From the NCBI RefSeq assembly GCF_048565625.1, contig NZ_JBLZUR010000002.1, positions 124,001 to 188,000 of the forward strand: DNA of 64,000 nucleotides, read 5' to 3'. The notes beneath the pieces are model-generated. The model did not search any database. It was not told where the DNA came from and saw only the letters and a list, made by a program, of their open reading frames with translations. This stretch comes from JBLZUR01 sp048565625 (GTDB lineage: Bacteria > Pseudomonadota > Alphaproteobacteria > Sphingomonadales > Sphingomonadaceae). The position numbers were made by a program, and so were the translations under genes. This document shows positions 7,716 to 15,708 of this stretch, in pieces. Numbering within the stretch: position 1 is the first letter of the stretch; every line of letters begins with the position of its first letter.

Positions 7716-8663
7716 ATGACACTTCACGTCGCGGTCCTGATGGGCGGGTGGTCGTCCGAGCGGGAGGTTTCGCTTACCTCCGGCAAAGGTGTCGCCGACG
7801 CGCTGGAATCGCGCGGGTATCGTGTCACGCGGGTCGACATGGGGCGGGATGTCGCGCTCCGCCTCGCCGAGGCGAAGCCGGAAGTCGTCTTCAACGCCCT
7901 GCACGGCACGCCGGGTGAGGACGGGTCGGTGCAGGGAATGCTCGACCTGATGGGCGTTCCATACACCCATTCGGGCCTGGCCACCTCGGTGATCGCGATC
8001 GACAAGGTGCTGACCAAGCAGGCGTTGGTGCCGCACGGCATCCGCATGCCCGGTGGCATGATCGTCGGATCGGAGAGCCTCTACGCCGCCGATCCGCTGC
8101 CGCGCCCCTATGTGCTGAAGCCGGTCAACGAGGGGTCGTCGGTCGGCGTCGCGATCGTGACGGAGGGCGGCAATTACGGCCAGCCGATCGGGCGCGAGAC
8201 CGAGGGGCCGTGGAAGCACTTCGCCGAACTGCTTGCCGAGCCGTTCATCAAGGGGCGCGAACTGACCGTCGCGGTGTTGGGCGACCGGGCGCTGGCAGTG
8301 ACCGAGCTGAAGCCGAAATCGGGCTTTTACGACTACGACTCAAAATACACCGACGGGCTGACCGTCCACGTCTGCCCGGCGCAGATCCCGGCCGAGATCG
8401 CGCAATCGGCGATGGCGATGGCGGTGAAGGCGCATCACGTCCTCGGCTGCAAGGGAACCAGCCGCTCCGACTTCCGCTGGGATGACGAGCAGGGAGAGGC
8501 CGGGCTTTACCTGCTGGAGGTCAACACCCAGCCGGGCATGACGCCGCTCAGCCTGGTGCCCGAGCAGGCGAAGCATATCGGCATGAGCTATGCCGATCTG
8601 GTAGAGCGGATCGTGCAGGAGGCACTCAGCGACCACGCTGCCGCGCGGGAGAAGGCCGCATGA
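7716..8663 (+). CDS. ddl: D-alanine:D-alanine ligase
   Basis: This ATP-grasp enzyme joins two D-alanines for the peptidoglycan stem peptide. N-terminal MGGWSSEREVSLTSG, LHGTPGEDG, PYVLKPVNEGSSVGV (ATP-grasp) and the metal-site LLEVNTQPGMTPLS are all present, at 315 aa. The ATG is preceded by GGGGAGG contributed by repeat A. The stop overlaps ftsQ by 4 nt. Confidence 0.96.
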   Translation: MTLHVAVLMGGWSSEREVSLTSGKGVADALESRGYRVTRVDMGRDVALRLAEAKPEVVFNALHGTPGEDGSVQGMLDLMGVPYTHSGLATSVIAIDKVLTKQALVPHGIRMPGGMIVGSESLYAADPLPRPYVLKPVNEGSSVGVAIVTEGGNYGQPIGRETEGPWKHFAELLAEPFIKGRELTVAVLGDRALAVTELKPKSGFYDYDSKYTDGLTVHVCPAQIPAEIAQSAMAMAVKAHHVLGCKGTSRSDFRWDDEQGEAGLYLLEVNTQPGMTPLSLVPEQAKHIGMSYADLVERIVQEALSDHAAAREKAA

Positions 8664-9589
8664 CCGAACGCCCCCGCCTCCGCCGTGGCGAACCCGCCCG
8701 CAGCCGCCCGCCCTCCGCCACCCGCCGCGCACCGGTAAAGCCGACGCCGCGCCGCGCCGCGCCTGCGTCGTCCAACAGCCTTGGCCTGCCGATGGCGCAG
8801 ATCAAGCGCGCCGCCAAATGCGCCGGCTATGCGCTGGCGGTGGCGGGGCCGATCGCGCTCCTCTTCTTCCTCGGCCTCCCGCAGATGGCGTGGACGGGTT
8901 CGACCCGCTGGCTGGGGCAGAAGATCGGCGATGCCGGCTTCGAGGTGACGCGCGTCGACGTGCGTGGCCTCGCCCATATGGACAAGATGCCGGTCTACGA
9001 GGTGGCGTTCGACCAGAATTCGATGGCGATGCCGCTGGTCGATCTGCAGGAGATCCGGGGCAAGCTGCTCCGCTATCCGTGGATCGAGGATGCGCGGGTG
9101 TCGCGCCGCCTGCCCGATACGCTTGTGGTGGACGTGGTCGAGCGGCGGCCGGTCGCGGTCTGGCAGTACCGCCAGCAGCTGCGCCTGATCGATCGCAGCG
9201 GCATCGTCCTCGGACCCGTCGATCTGTCGAACATGCCGGACCTGCCCCTCATCATCGGGCCGAACGCGAACGTGCAGGCGGCCTCGCTCTCGGCGCTGAC
9301 CGAGGCCGCGCCGCAGCTGAAGGCGATGCTGGCGGGGGCCAACTGGGTCGGCGGGCGGCGCTGGGATCTGCGCTTCCATTCCGGCGAGACGCTGGCCCTG
9401 CCGGAAGGTGACGAGGAGGCGCGCGCGGCCCTGGTCAAGTTCGCGCGGATGGATGCCAACAAGCGCCTGCTGGGTCAGGGCTTCATCCGCTTCGACATGC
9501 GCATTCCGGGACGGATGGTGGTCAGGGTCTCGAACGAGCCGGGCAAGCAGGTGGGGGCGCCTGCGACCGCTGGCCCCGGGACCACATAG
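8660..9589 (+). CDS. ftsQ: Cell division protein FtsQ
   Basis: This bitopic divisome protein bridges early and late division proteins. It has a long basic cytoplasmic N-terminus (residues 1-50), one transmembrane helix at about 57-77, then a periplasmic POTRA domain (FEVTRVDVRGLAHMDK) and the FtsQ/DivIB domain (YPWIEDARVSRRLPDTLVVDVVERRPVAVW). It overlaps ddl by 4 nt and lies 12 nt before ftsA. The length of 309 aa is typical of alphaproteobacteria. Confidence 0.95.
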   Translation: MTERPRLRRGEPARSRPPSATRRAPVKPTPRRAAPASSNSLGLPMAQIKRAAKCAGYALAVAGPIALLFFLGLPQMAWTGSTRWLGQKIGDAGFEVTRVDVRGLAHMDKMPVYEVAFDQNSMAMPLVDLQEIRGKLLRYPWIEDARVSRRLPDTLVVDVVERRPVAVWQYRQQLRLIDRSGIVLGPVDLSNMPDLPLIIGPNANVQAASLSALTEAAPQLKAMLAGANWVGGRRWDLRFHSGETLALPEGDEEARAALVKFARMDANKRLLGQGFIRFDMRIPGRMVVRVSNEPGKQVGAPATAGPGTT

Positions 9590-9601
9590 GGAGAACGCAG
9601 G

Positions 9602-10858
9602 GTGGCACAGCAACGGGGCAATCTCATCACCGCCTTGGACATCGGATCGTCCAAGATCTGCGCGCTCATCGCCGAGCGGGCGGATGGCGGCGACATGCAG
9701 GTGCTCGGCACCGGGCAGCGCGAGTCCAAGGGGATCCGGCGCGGCTACATCGCCGATATGGAAGCGACCGAGGTCGCCATCCGCGAGGCGGTGGAGCAGG
9801 CGGAGCGGATCGCCGGCATCAACATCGATGACGTCTGGGTCAGCTTCTCAGCGGGCGGCCTCGTCTCCGATGTCGCCTCGGTCGAGGTCGAGCTTGGCGG
9901 GCAGCGCATCGACCAGGAGGATATCGACGAGCTGCTGGCAGCGGGGCGCAACTCGATCGACCCGGACGGGCGCATGGTGCTGCACGCGCAGCCGACGCTC
10001 TACACGCTCGACGGGCTGCAGGGCGTGAAGAAGCCGCTCGGCCTCCACGCCGATCGCCTTGGCGTCGACATCCACGTCGTCGCGGCGGACCCGTCGCCGG
10101 TGCGCAATCTCGATCTCTGCGTCCGCTCCGCGCATCTCGGCGTCGAGGCGATCGTCGCGGCGCCGGTGGCGACCGGCATGGCCTCGCTCTCGGAAGAGGA
10201 GCGTGAGCTCGGCGTCGCGCTGGTGGAGCTGGGCGCGGGGGTGACCAACGTCTCGGTCTTCGCGGGCGGGATGCTGGTCGGCCTGACCTCGATCCCCTTC
10301 GGCGCGGCGGACATCACCGACGATATCTCCTCCGCCTTCGGCACGCGACGCGCGCACGCGGAGCGGATGAAGTGCTTCCACGGCTCGGCGATGACTTCCC
10401 CGCGCGACAACCACGACATGATCGAGGTCGGCGGCGCGGCGGCGGATCGCGAGGGCGACACGCGGCGCGTGCCGCGCGCCGCGCTGATCGCGGTGATCCG
10501 CACCCGGCTCGACCAGTTGATGGGCGAGATCGCGGGGGCGTTGAAGGCGCTGGGCTTCTCCGGCCCGATCGCCCGGCAGGTGGTGATCACCGGCGGCGGC
10601 GCGGAGCTGAAGGGAATCGCCGACTATGCGCAGGGCGTGCTCGGGCGGCCCGTGCGTGTCGGCCGGCCACGCGGACTGGTCGGCCTGCCCGATGCGCATG
10701 GCGGCCCCGCCTTCGCCACCCTTGCCGGCCTCACCCATTTCGCCGCATCCGACCCGCAGGACCTGCGCGAGGCGCTGCCCCCGGCGCAGGTGGTCCACCG
10801 CGCGGTGAGCGGCGGCATCGTCCAGCGGCTGATGGCGGCGTTCAAGGCGGGGTACTGA
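9602..10858 (+). CDS. ftsA: Cell division actin-like protein FtsA
   Basis: This actin-fold ATPase tethers FtsZ filaments to the membrane. ALDIGSSKICAL is the phosphate-1 motif near residue 11, and VTGGGAELKGI is the C-terminal adenosine motif. SHS2 and 1C domains are implied by the 418-aa length. The C-terminus (IVQRLMAAFKAGY) fits the usual amphipathic membrane-targeting helix. The start is GTG with GGGAGAA nearby. Confidence 0.96.
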   Translation: MAQQRGNLITALDIGSSKICALIAERADGGDMQVLGTGQRESKGIRRGYIADMEATEVAIREAVEQAERIAGINIDDVWVSFSAGGLVSDVASVEVELGGQRIDQEDIDELLAAGRNSIDPDGRMVLHAQPTLYTLDGLQGVKKPLGLHADRLGVDIHVVAADPSPVRNLDLCVRSAHLGVEAIVAAPVATGMASLSEEERELGVALVELGAGVTNVSVFAGGMLVGLTSIPFGAADITDDISSAFGTRRAHAERMKCFHGSAMTSPRDNHDMIEVGGAAADREGDTRRVPRAALIAVIRTRLDQLMGEIAGALKALGFSGPIARQVVITGGGAELKGIADYAQGVLGRPVRVGRPRGLVGLPDAHGGPAFATLAGLTHFAASDPQDLREALPPAQVVHRAVSGGIVQRLMAAFKAGY

Positions 10859-10885
10859 GTGTTCCGCAGAGGTGAGTTGAGACGC

Positions 10886-10993
10886 GAGTCCGACGAGCCG
10901 CCACATGTGCGCATCCCCGGGAACAACCTGTGGATAACTTGTGGACCGCACTCACTTTTCGCTCGCCCCGCGAGTCCGCCTAGGGCATGATTC
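10886..10993. promoter_or_regulatory. Three GANTC (CcrM methylation) sites upstream of ftsZ
   Basis: GAGTC occurs at 10886-10890 and 10972-10976, and GATTC at 10989-10993, inside the 181-nt ftsA-ftsZ gap. GANTC is the target of the alphaproteobacterial cell-cycle methyltransferase CcrM. Methylation of such sites is known to influence ftsZ transcription in Caulobacter. The regulatory role here is an inference. Confidence 0.55.
10929..10937 (-). promoter_or_regulatory. Perfect DnaA box upstream of ftsZ
   Basis: TGTGGATAA is the exact complement of the DnaA consensus TTATCCACA. It lies about 103 nt before the ftsZ start. A degenerate second copy, TTGTGGAC, follows immediately. DnaA activates ftsZ in Caulobacter, so a DnaA-responsive ftsZ promoter is plausible; this is not proven by sequence alone. 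Confidence 0.6.
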
Positions 10994-11039
10994 CGCGACT
11001 GGATTTGCGGCCGGGGGCGCGGCCTAGGGAGATTGAGGC

Positions 11040-12467
11040 ATGAGCATCGAATTCGTCCGGCCGGAAGTGGATGAACTGCGGCCGCGCATCAGCGTCATCG
11101 GCGTCGGCGGCGCGGGCGGCAACGCCATCGCAAACATGATCGGCTCCGACGTGCAGGGCGTCGAATTCGTGGTCGCCAACACCGATGCCCAGGCGCTCAA
11201 TGCGTCGGCCGCCGACCGCCGTATCCAGCTCGGCCTCAAGATCACGCAGGGACTGGGAGCGGGCGCCCGTCCGGAGATCGGCCGCGCCGCCGCCGAGGAA
11301 GCGATCGAGCAGGTCGACAAGGCGCTCGAAGGCTCGCACATGTGCTTCATCACCGCCGGCATGGGCGGCGGCACCGGCACGGGCGCGGCTCCCGTCATCG
11401 CCAAGGCCGCGCGTGACAAGGGCATCCTGACCGTCGGCGTCGTCACCAAGCCGTTCAACTTCGAAGGGTCGCGTCGCGCCAAGGCCGCCGACGCCGGCAT
11501 CGCCGAGCTGCAGAAGCATGTCGACACGCTGCTCGTCATCCCGAATCAGAACCTGTTCCTGATCGCCAACCCGAACACGACCTTCAAGGAAGCGTTCCAG
11601 ATGGCGGACGAGGTGCTGCAGCAGGGCGTGCGGTCGATCACCGACCTGATGGTCATGCCGGGCCTCATCAACCTCGATTTCGCCGACGTCCGCTCGGTGA
11701 TGGGCGAGATGGGCAAGGCGATGATGGGCACGGGCGAAGCGTCCGGCGACAACCGCGCGATCGAGGCGGCCGAAAAGGCGATCGCCAACCCGCTGCTCGA
11801 CGGCGTTTCGATGAAGGGCGCGAAGGGCGTCATCATCTCGATCGTCGGTGGCGAGGACATGCGCCTGATGGAGATCGACGAGGCGGCGAACCACATCCGC
11901 GAACTGGTCGATCCGGACGCCAACATCATCTGGGGTTCGGCGTTCAACAACGACCTCGAAGGCAAGATCCGCGTGTCGGTCGTCGCGACGGGCATCGAGG
12001 CCGGTGCGGCTGCCGCGCCGGTCAAGCCGGAACCCGCCAAGGTGTTCAGCTTCCCCGGCCGGCCTGCCGCCGCCGAGGCCGCGACCGCCGCGCCGAAGGC
12101 AGCGGATGTCGCGCCGGCGCCGGTGGCGGACGTCACGTCGGAGCCCGAGGCCGTTGCGGCCGAGTCGGCCGCGCCGACGGACGAGCTGCTGCTCGACACC
12201 CCGACGGTCGCCGCGCCCGCCCGCCCCTATATCCGTCTGGAGCCGCCGGTTCCGGTTGCCACCGCGCCTGCGCCGGAGCCGGTCGCTGTCGAGCCCGAGC
12301 CGGAGGTGCGCGTCCGCGCGCCGAAGCGCGAGGGCGGCACCCTGTTCGAGCGGATGTCCAACATCTCGCGTGGCGCCTCGAAGGTGCAGGCTGATGACGA
12401 CGCTCCCGCATCGGAGCGCACGCCGCTGGACATCCCGCGCTTCCTGAACCGCCAGGGCAACCAGTAA
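11040..12467 (+). CDS. ftsZ: Cell division GTPase FtsZ
   Basis: This tubulin homologue forms the Z ring. The N-terminal GVGGAGGNAI, the tubulin signature GGGTGTGAAP at about 109-118, and NPNTTFKEAFQMAD with the T7-loop region NLDFADVRSVM mark the GTPase core to about residue 320. A linker of about 130 residues rich in Ala, Pro, Val and Glu follows, ending in the conserved peptide DIPRFLNRQ that binds FtsA and other partners. At 475 aa it is long because of the linker, as is usual in this order. The 181-nt upstream gap suggests its own promoter. Confidence 0.98.
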   Translation: MSIEFVRPEVDELRPRISVIGVGGAGGNAIANMIGSDVQGVEFVVANTDAQALNASAADRRIQLGLKITQGLGAGARPEIGRAAAEEAIEQVDKALEGSHMCFITAGMGGGTGTGAAPVIAKAARDKGILTVGVVTKPFNFEGSRRAKAADAGIAELQKHVDTLLVIPNQNLFLIANPNTTFKEAFQMADEVLQQGVRSITDLMVMPGLINLDFADVRSVMGEMGKAMMGTGEASGDNRAIEAAEKAIANPLLDGVSMKGAKGVIISIVGGEDMRLMEIDEAANHIRELVDPDANIIWGSAFNNDLEGKIRVSVVATGIEAGAAAAPVKPEPAKVFSFPGRPAAAEAATAAPKAADVAPAPVADVTSEPEAVAAESAAPTDELLLDTPTVAAPARPYIRLEPPVPVATAPAPEPVAVEPEPEVRVRAPKREGGTLFERMSNISRGASKVQADDDAPASERTPLDIPRFLNRQGNQ

Positions 12468-12510
12468 CGCCGGTTCGACATCCGCCCTCGGTGGCGGTTG
12501 TCTCGCAACC

Positions 12511-12591
12511 CGTCATGCTGACGGAAGTCAGCATCTATTCGACGCTCCGACGGATTCGGAGCGCAGATGGATCCTGACCTTCGACAGGACG
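12511..12591. repeat. Family D palindromic repeat, divergent copy downstream of ftsZ
   Basis: CGTCATGCTGACGGAAGTCAGCAT forms the left hairpin (GCTGAC...GTCAGC). ATTCGACGCTCCGACGGATTC follows, and then GGATCCTGACCTTCGACAGG on the right. It resembles the better-conserved copies near 51.6 and 52.1 kb. No gene is seen in the 283-nt ftsZ to SPOR-protein gap. The hairpin CCGCC...GGCGG at about 12483-12500 could be a weak terminator for ftsZ. Confidence 0.7.
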
Positions 12592-12750
12592 GGAATGTCG
12601 GGCGAGCCGCTCGATCATCTTGAACGTCTGTCCGCGCCCGGGTTTCGCCTTCGCCTGAAGGTAGGCAAGCCACCGCATGGCCGCCCCGTTTCGCCGATGC
12701 GCAGGCTCGTTCAGCTTTGCGCCAGCCGAGCGGGCGCACATGGCGTCCTC

Positions 12751-14178
12751 ATGCGGCGGGGTTCTACGACGACAGCGATTCTAGCGGGCGTGCTCTGTGC
12801 GTCCGCAGCGATGGCGCAGGACGCGCCGTCGACAGGTCCGCTCCCCTTCCTGAACGAGGCGGAGACGAGCCGCAGCGTCCTGAAGAACCCGGCCGACGAG
12901 CTGACCCGCAACCTGCGCATCCTGGCCGCCAGCCCGCGCAATCTCGATGCGCTGGCCGGCGCCGGAGAGGCGGCGCTGGCGGTCGGCGATATCGAGGCGG
13001 CCCTGAGTTTCTGGAGCCGGGCGGAAGAGGTGGCGCCCCGCGACGGGCGGGTGAAGGCGGGCCTCGCGACCGCGTTCCTCATGTCGCAGCAGCCGCGCAT
13101 CGCGCTCCGCCTCTTCGACGACGCCGTGGACCTCGGCTTCCCCGAAACTCGCATCGCCGCCGATCGGGGCCTCGCGCGCGACCTGCGCGGCGATAACCGG
13201 AGGGCGCAGCGGGATTATGCGCTGGCGCTGCAGACCCGGCCGGATGACGAGACCACCCGCCGCCTCGCGACCTCGCTGGCGATCAGCGGCGACCGCGCGC
13301 TGGCGATCGGCACGCTCGACCCCCTGCTTCGCAAGCAGGACATGGCCGCCTGGCGGACGCGGGTGTTCGTCGCGGCGATGACCGGCGACATCGCCGACGC
13401 CTCGCAGATCGCCCGCCAGATCCTGCCGCAGCGTCAGGCCGAGCAGATGATCCCCTTCCTCGCTCGCCTCGCCAATCTCCGCCCGGCGCAGAAGGCGGCG
13501 GCCGTGCAGTTCGGCGTCCTCCCCGCCGCCGGCAAGCTGCGCGAGGAGGTGGTCACCGTGGCGCAGGGATCGGTGAAGCCGGGCGTCATCGTGCCGGCCA
13601 CCAAGCCTCCGGTCGTGCCCGAGCCGGCTGTCGCGGATGCACCGTCCGTTGTCGAGGATGCGGGTTGGCGGGCACCCGCGCGGATAACACGTGGCACCGC
13701 CGCACCGGTTCGCCGGCTTGTTGGACCTCCACCACCAGCAGAGCCTGCGGTGGCGCTCGCCGGGCCGACCCCGAGTGAAGCGCCCATCCCCGTCGCGGTC
13801 GATCCGCCGCCGGCCGTTGAAGAAGCCTCGGCCCAGAAAGCCGTGGAAGAACCCGCCAAACCGGTCCCGGCGAAGGCGAAACCCAAGCCTAGGCCGAAAC
13901 CCGAACCGGAGAAGCCGCGCATCTGGGTGCAGGTCGCGGGCGGGGCGAACCGGTCCACGCTCGGCCGCGAATGGAACAAGCTCTTGAAGGCCGATCCCGA
14001 CCTCTACAGCCGCCGCAAGCCGCATGTCATCGACATCGGCGCGACCAACCGGCTGGTCGTCGGCCCCTTCGCCAGCAAGAGCGAGGCGCAGGATTATGTG
14101 AACCAGCTGTCCAAGGGGGGACGGTCCGGCTTCCGCGTGGAAAGCGAGAAGGGCCAGAAGGTCGAGGCGCTGAAGTAA
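12751..14178 (+). CDS. Exported TPR and SPOR domain protein
   Basis: It has a signal peptide at residues 1-23 (MRRGSTTTAILAGVLCASAAMAQ), then several tetratricopeptide-like helical repeats to about residue 290. A Pro/Ala/Lys-rich low-complexity linker (about 300-385) follows, then a C-terminal SPOR domain (about 390-475, from IWVQVAGG through RLVVGPFASKSEAQDYV). SPOR domains bind denuded septal glycan, so an envelope or division-site role is inferred. I start at the ATG giving the signal peptide; the frame is open 52 codons further up without a better ribosome site, and the chosen start also lacks a clear one. Confidence 0.8.
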   Translation: MRRGSTTTAILAGVLCASAAMAQDAPSTGPLPFLNEAETSRSVLKNPADELTRNLRILAASPRNLDALAGAGEAALAVGDIEAALSFWSRAEEVAPRDGRVKAGLATAFLMSQQPRIALRLFDDAVDLGFPETRIAADRGLARDLRGDNRRAQRDYALALQTRPDDETTRRLATSLAISGDRALAIGTLDPLLRKQDMAAWRTRVFVAAMTGDIADASQIARQILPQRQAEQMIPFLARLANLRPAQKAAAVQFGVLPAAGKLREEVVTVAQGSVKPGVIVPATKPPVVPEPAVADAPSVVEDAGWRAPARITRGTAAPVRRLVGPPPPAEPAVALAGPTPSEAPIPVAVDPPPAVEEASAQKAVEEPAKPVPAKAKPKPRPKPEPEKPRIWVQVAGGANRSTLGREWNKLLKADPDLYSRRKPHVIDIGATNRLVVGPFASKSEAQDYVNQLSKGGRSGFRVESEKGQKVEALK

Positions 14179-14191
14179 AGCCAACCCAAGT

Positions 14192-14270
14192 GGTCATGCC
14201 AGCGCAGGCTGGCATCGCGTACCAGAGGCGTGCGCCGGTTCACCGCGACCCCAGCCTTCGCTGGGGTGAC
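14192..14270. repeat. Family E paired-hairpin repeat
   Basis: There are two hairpins: ATGCCAGCGCAGGCTGGCAT on the left and ACCCCAGCCTTCGCTGGGGT on the right. It lies 14 nt after the SPOR gene stop and could also act as a transcriptional barrier. Confidence 0.85.
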
Positions 14271-14323
14271 ATCATCATTTTCACGGCTTGCTACCTGATC
14301 CCCTGACCGCCATCTGCCCCCTT

Positions 14324-15487
14324 ATGCCCGCCCCTTACGCCAGCAACCCGGCGCAGAGCCGTGGCCGCCTCCACGCCACGCCGGGGGCAGGCTCACGCGG
14401 GCCGCGCGACGCGTTCCAGCGGGATCGTGACCGGATCATCCACTGCATCTCGTTCCGGCGGCTGGCGCACAAGACGCAGGTCTTCGTGGCACCCGATGAC
14501 GACCATTTCCGCGTCCGCCTGACCCACAGCCTGGAGGTCGCGCAGATCGGGCGGACGATCGCCCGCGCGCTCGGCCTCAACGAGGATTTGACCGAGGCGC
14601 TCTGTCTCGCCCACGACATCGGTCACCCGCCCTTCGGCCATTCGGGGGAGGAGGCGCTGCATCCCGCCTTCGCCGATGTCGGCGGCTTCGACCACAACGC
14701 CCATACTCTGCGTGTCCTGACCGAGATCGAGGCTCCCTATCCGGGCTGGCGCGGCCTGAACCTCACCTGGGACACGCTGGAGGGGCTGGCCAAGCACAAC
14801 GGGCCGGTCGCGTCACCAACCTGGGCGATGGTGGAGGCTGACCGCGCCTTTCCGCTCGACCTCGACAGCTGGCCGTCGATCGAGGCGCAGGTCGCGGCGC
14901 TGGCCGACGACATCGCCTATGACAATCACGACATGGATGACGGGCTACGCGCCGGGCTGCTCGACCTCGACATGCTGGTGGCGCAGCCCTTGGTCGCGGG
15001 GTCATGGGCAGCGGTGACGGCGCGCTTCCCGCATCTCGACCGCGCCCATCTGATCGGCGAGTTCGTGCGCGAGCAGATCGGCGTGATGGTCAATGACCTT
15101 CTCGCGGGGACGGAGCGACGGATCGCGGAGCTGGGCATCCGGACGCCGGATGATGCGCGAGCGGCAGGACAGCCCGTCGCCGCCTTCTCTCCAGCGCTGG
15201 CCGAGCAGGAGCGGGCATTCAAGCGCTTCATGTACGCCAACCTTTACCACCATCCGCATCAGATCGGTGTCGCTGCCCAGGCGCAACGGGTGATCGCGAA
15301 CCTTGCAGACGCTTATCGCGCCGATCCGACGCTGCTGCCCGCCGAATGGCAGGCACGTTTGCCGGCGGAGGAGCCCTGGCGCGGGCGGCATATCGCCGAC
15401 TTCATCGCCGGGATGACGGACCGCTACGCTCTGTCACGCCATCGCGAGCTGATCGGGCCGGTCGAACTGCCGGGCGGATTCGCTTAG
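14324..15487 (+). CDS. dgt: dGTP triphosphohydrolase-like protein (HD domain)
   Basis: This predicted deoxynucleotide triphosphohydrolase (dNTP to deoxynucleoside plus triphosphate) is of the Dgt type 2 family. The opening YASNPAQSRGRLH, DRDRIIHCISFRRLAHKTQVF, LTHSLEVAQIGR and the metal-binding LCLAHDIGHPPFGHSGE are diagnostic, as is the later DDIAYDNHD. The ATG at 14324 gives 387 aa; a TTG 36 nt upstream is possible but lacks family support. It stands before argS as in other sphingomonads. Whether it hydrolyses dGTP or acts broadly cannot be read from sequence. Confidence 0.9.
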   Translation: MPAPYASNPAQSRGRLHATPGAGSRGPRDAFQRDRDRIIHCISFRRLAHKTQVFVAPDDDHFRVRLTHSLEVAQIGRTIARALGLNEDLTEALCLAHDIGHPPFGHSGEEALHPAFADVGGFDHNAHTLRVLTEIEAPYPGWRGLNLTWDTLEGLAKHNGPVASPTWAMVEADRAFPLDLDSWPSIEAQVAALADDIAYDNHDMDDGLRAGLLDLDMLVAQPLVAGSWAAVTARFPHLDRAHLIGEFVREQIGVMVNDLLAGTERRIAELGIRTPDDARAAGQPVAAFSPALAEQERAFKRFMYANLYHHPHQIGVAAQAQRVIANLADAYRADPTLLPAEWQARLPAEEPWRGRHIADFIAGMTDRYALSRHRELIGPVELPGGFA

Positions 15488-15555
15488 AACGCGCGCAGGT
15501 GGCGTCTGGTCATCGACGGAGGGTAGCGGCGTCTGATCCCGACACAATCCAACCT

Positions 15556-15628
15556 CGTTCGCCCTGAGCCTGTCGAAGGGCCAGCGCCAACGGTCTCACT
15601 GGCGCTTCGACAAGCTCAGCGTGAACGG
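15556..15628. repeat. Family B palindromic repeat (dgt-argS gap)
   Basis: CGTTCGCCCTGAGCCTGTCG on the left pairs with CGACAAGCTCAGCGTGAACG on the right, with inner GGGCCAG and CTGGCGC. It is the typical short form. Confidence 0.92.
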
Positions 15629-15708
15629 CCTTACAGGGGGTGTGGACAGGGTGACCTTTGCCCCCGCTTCCGCTAGAGGCGCGGGCTTTCGCATCATCGG
15701 ACTTGCCA

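Noticed and set aside
12535..12741. Small minus-strand gene between ftsZ and the SPOR protein
   Set aside because: It runs through family D repeat sequence, has no ribosome site and has shadow-like composition.
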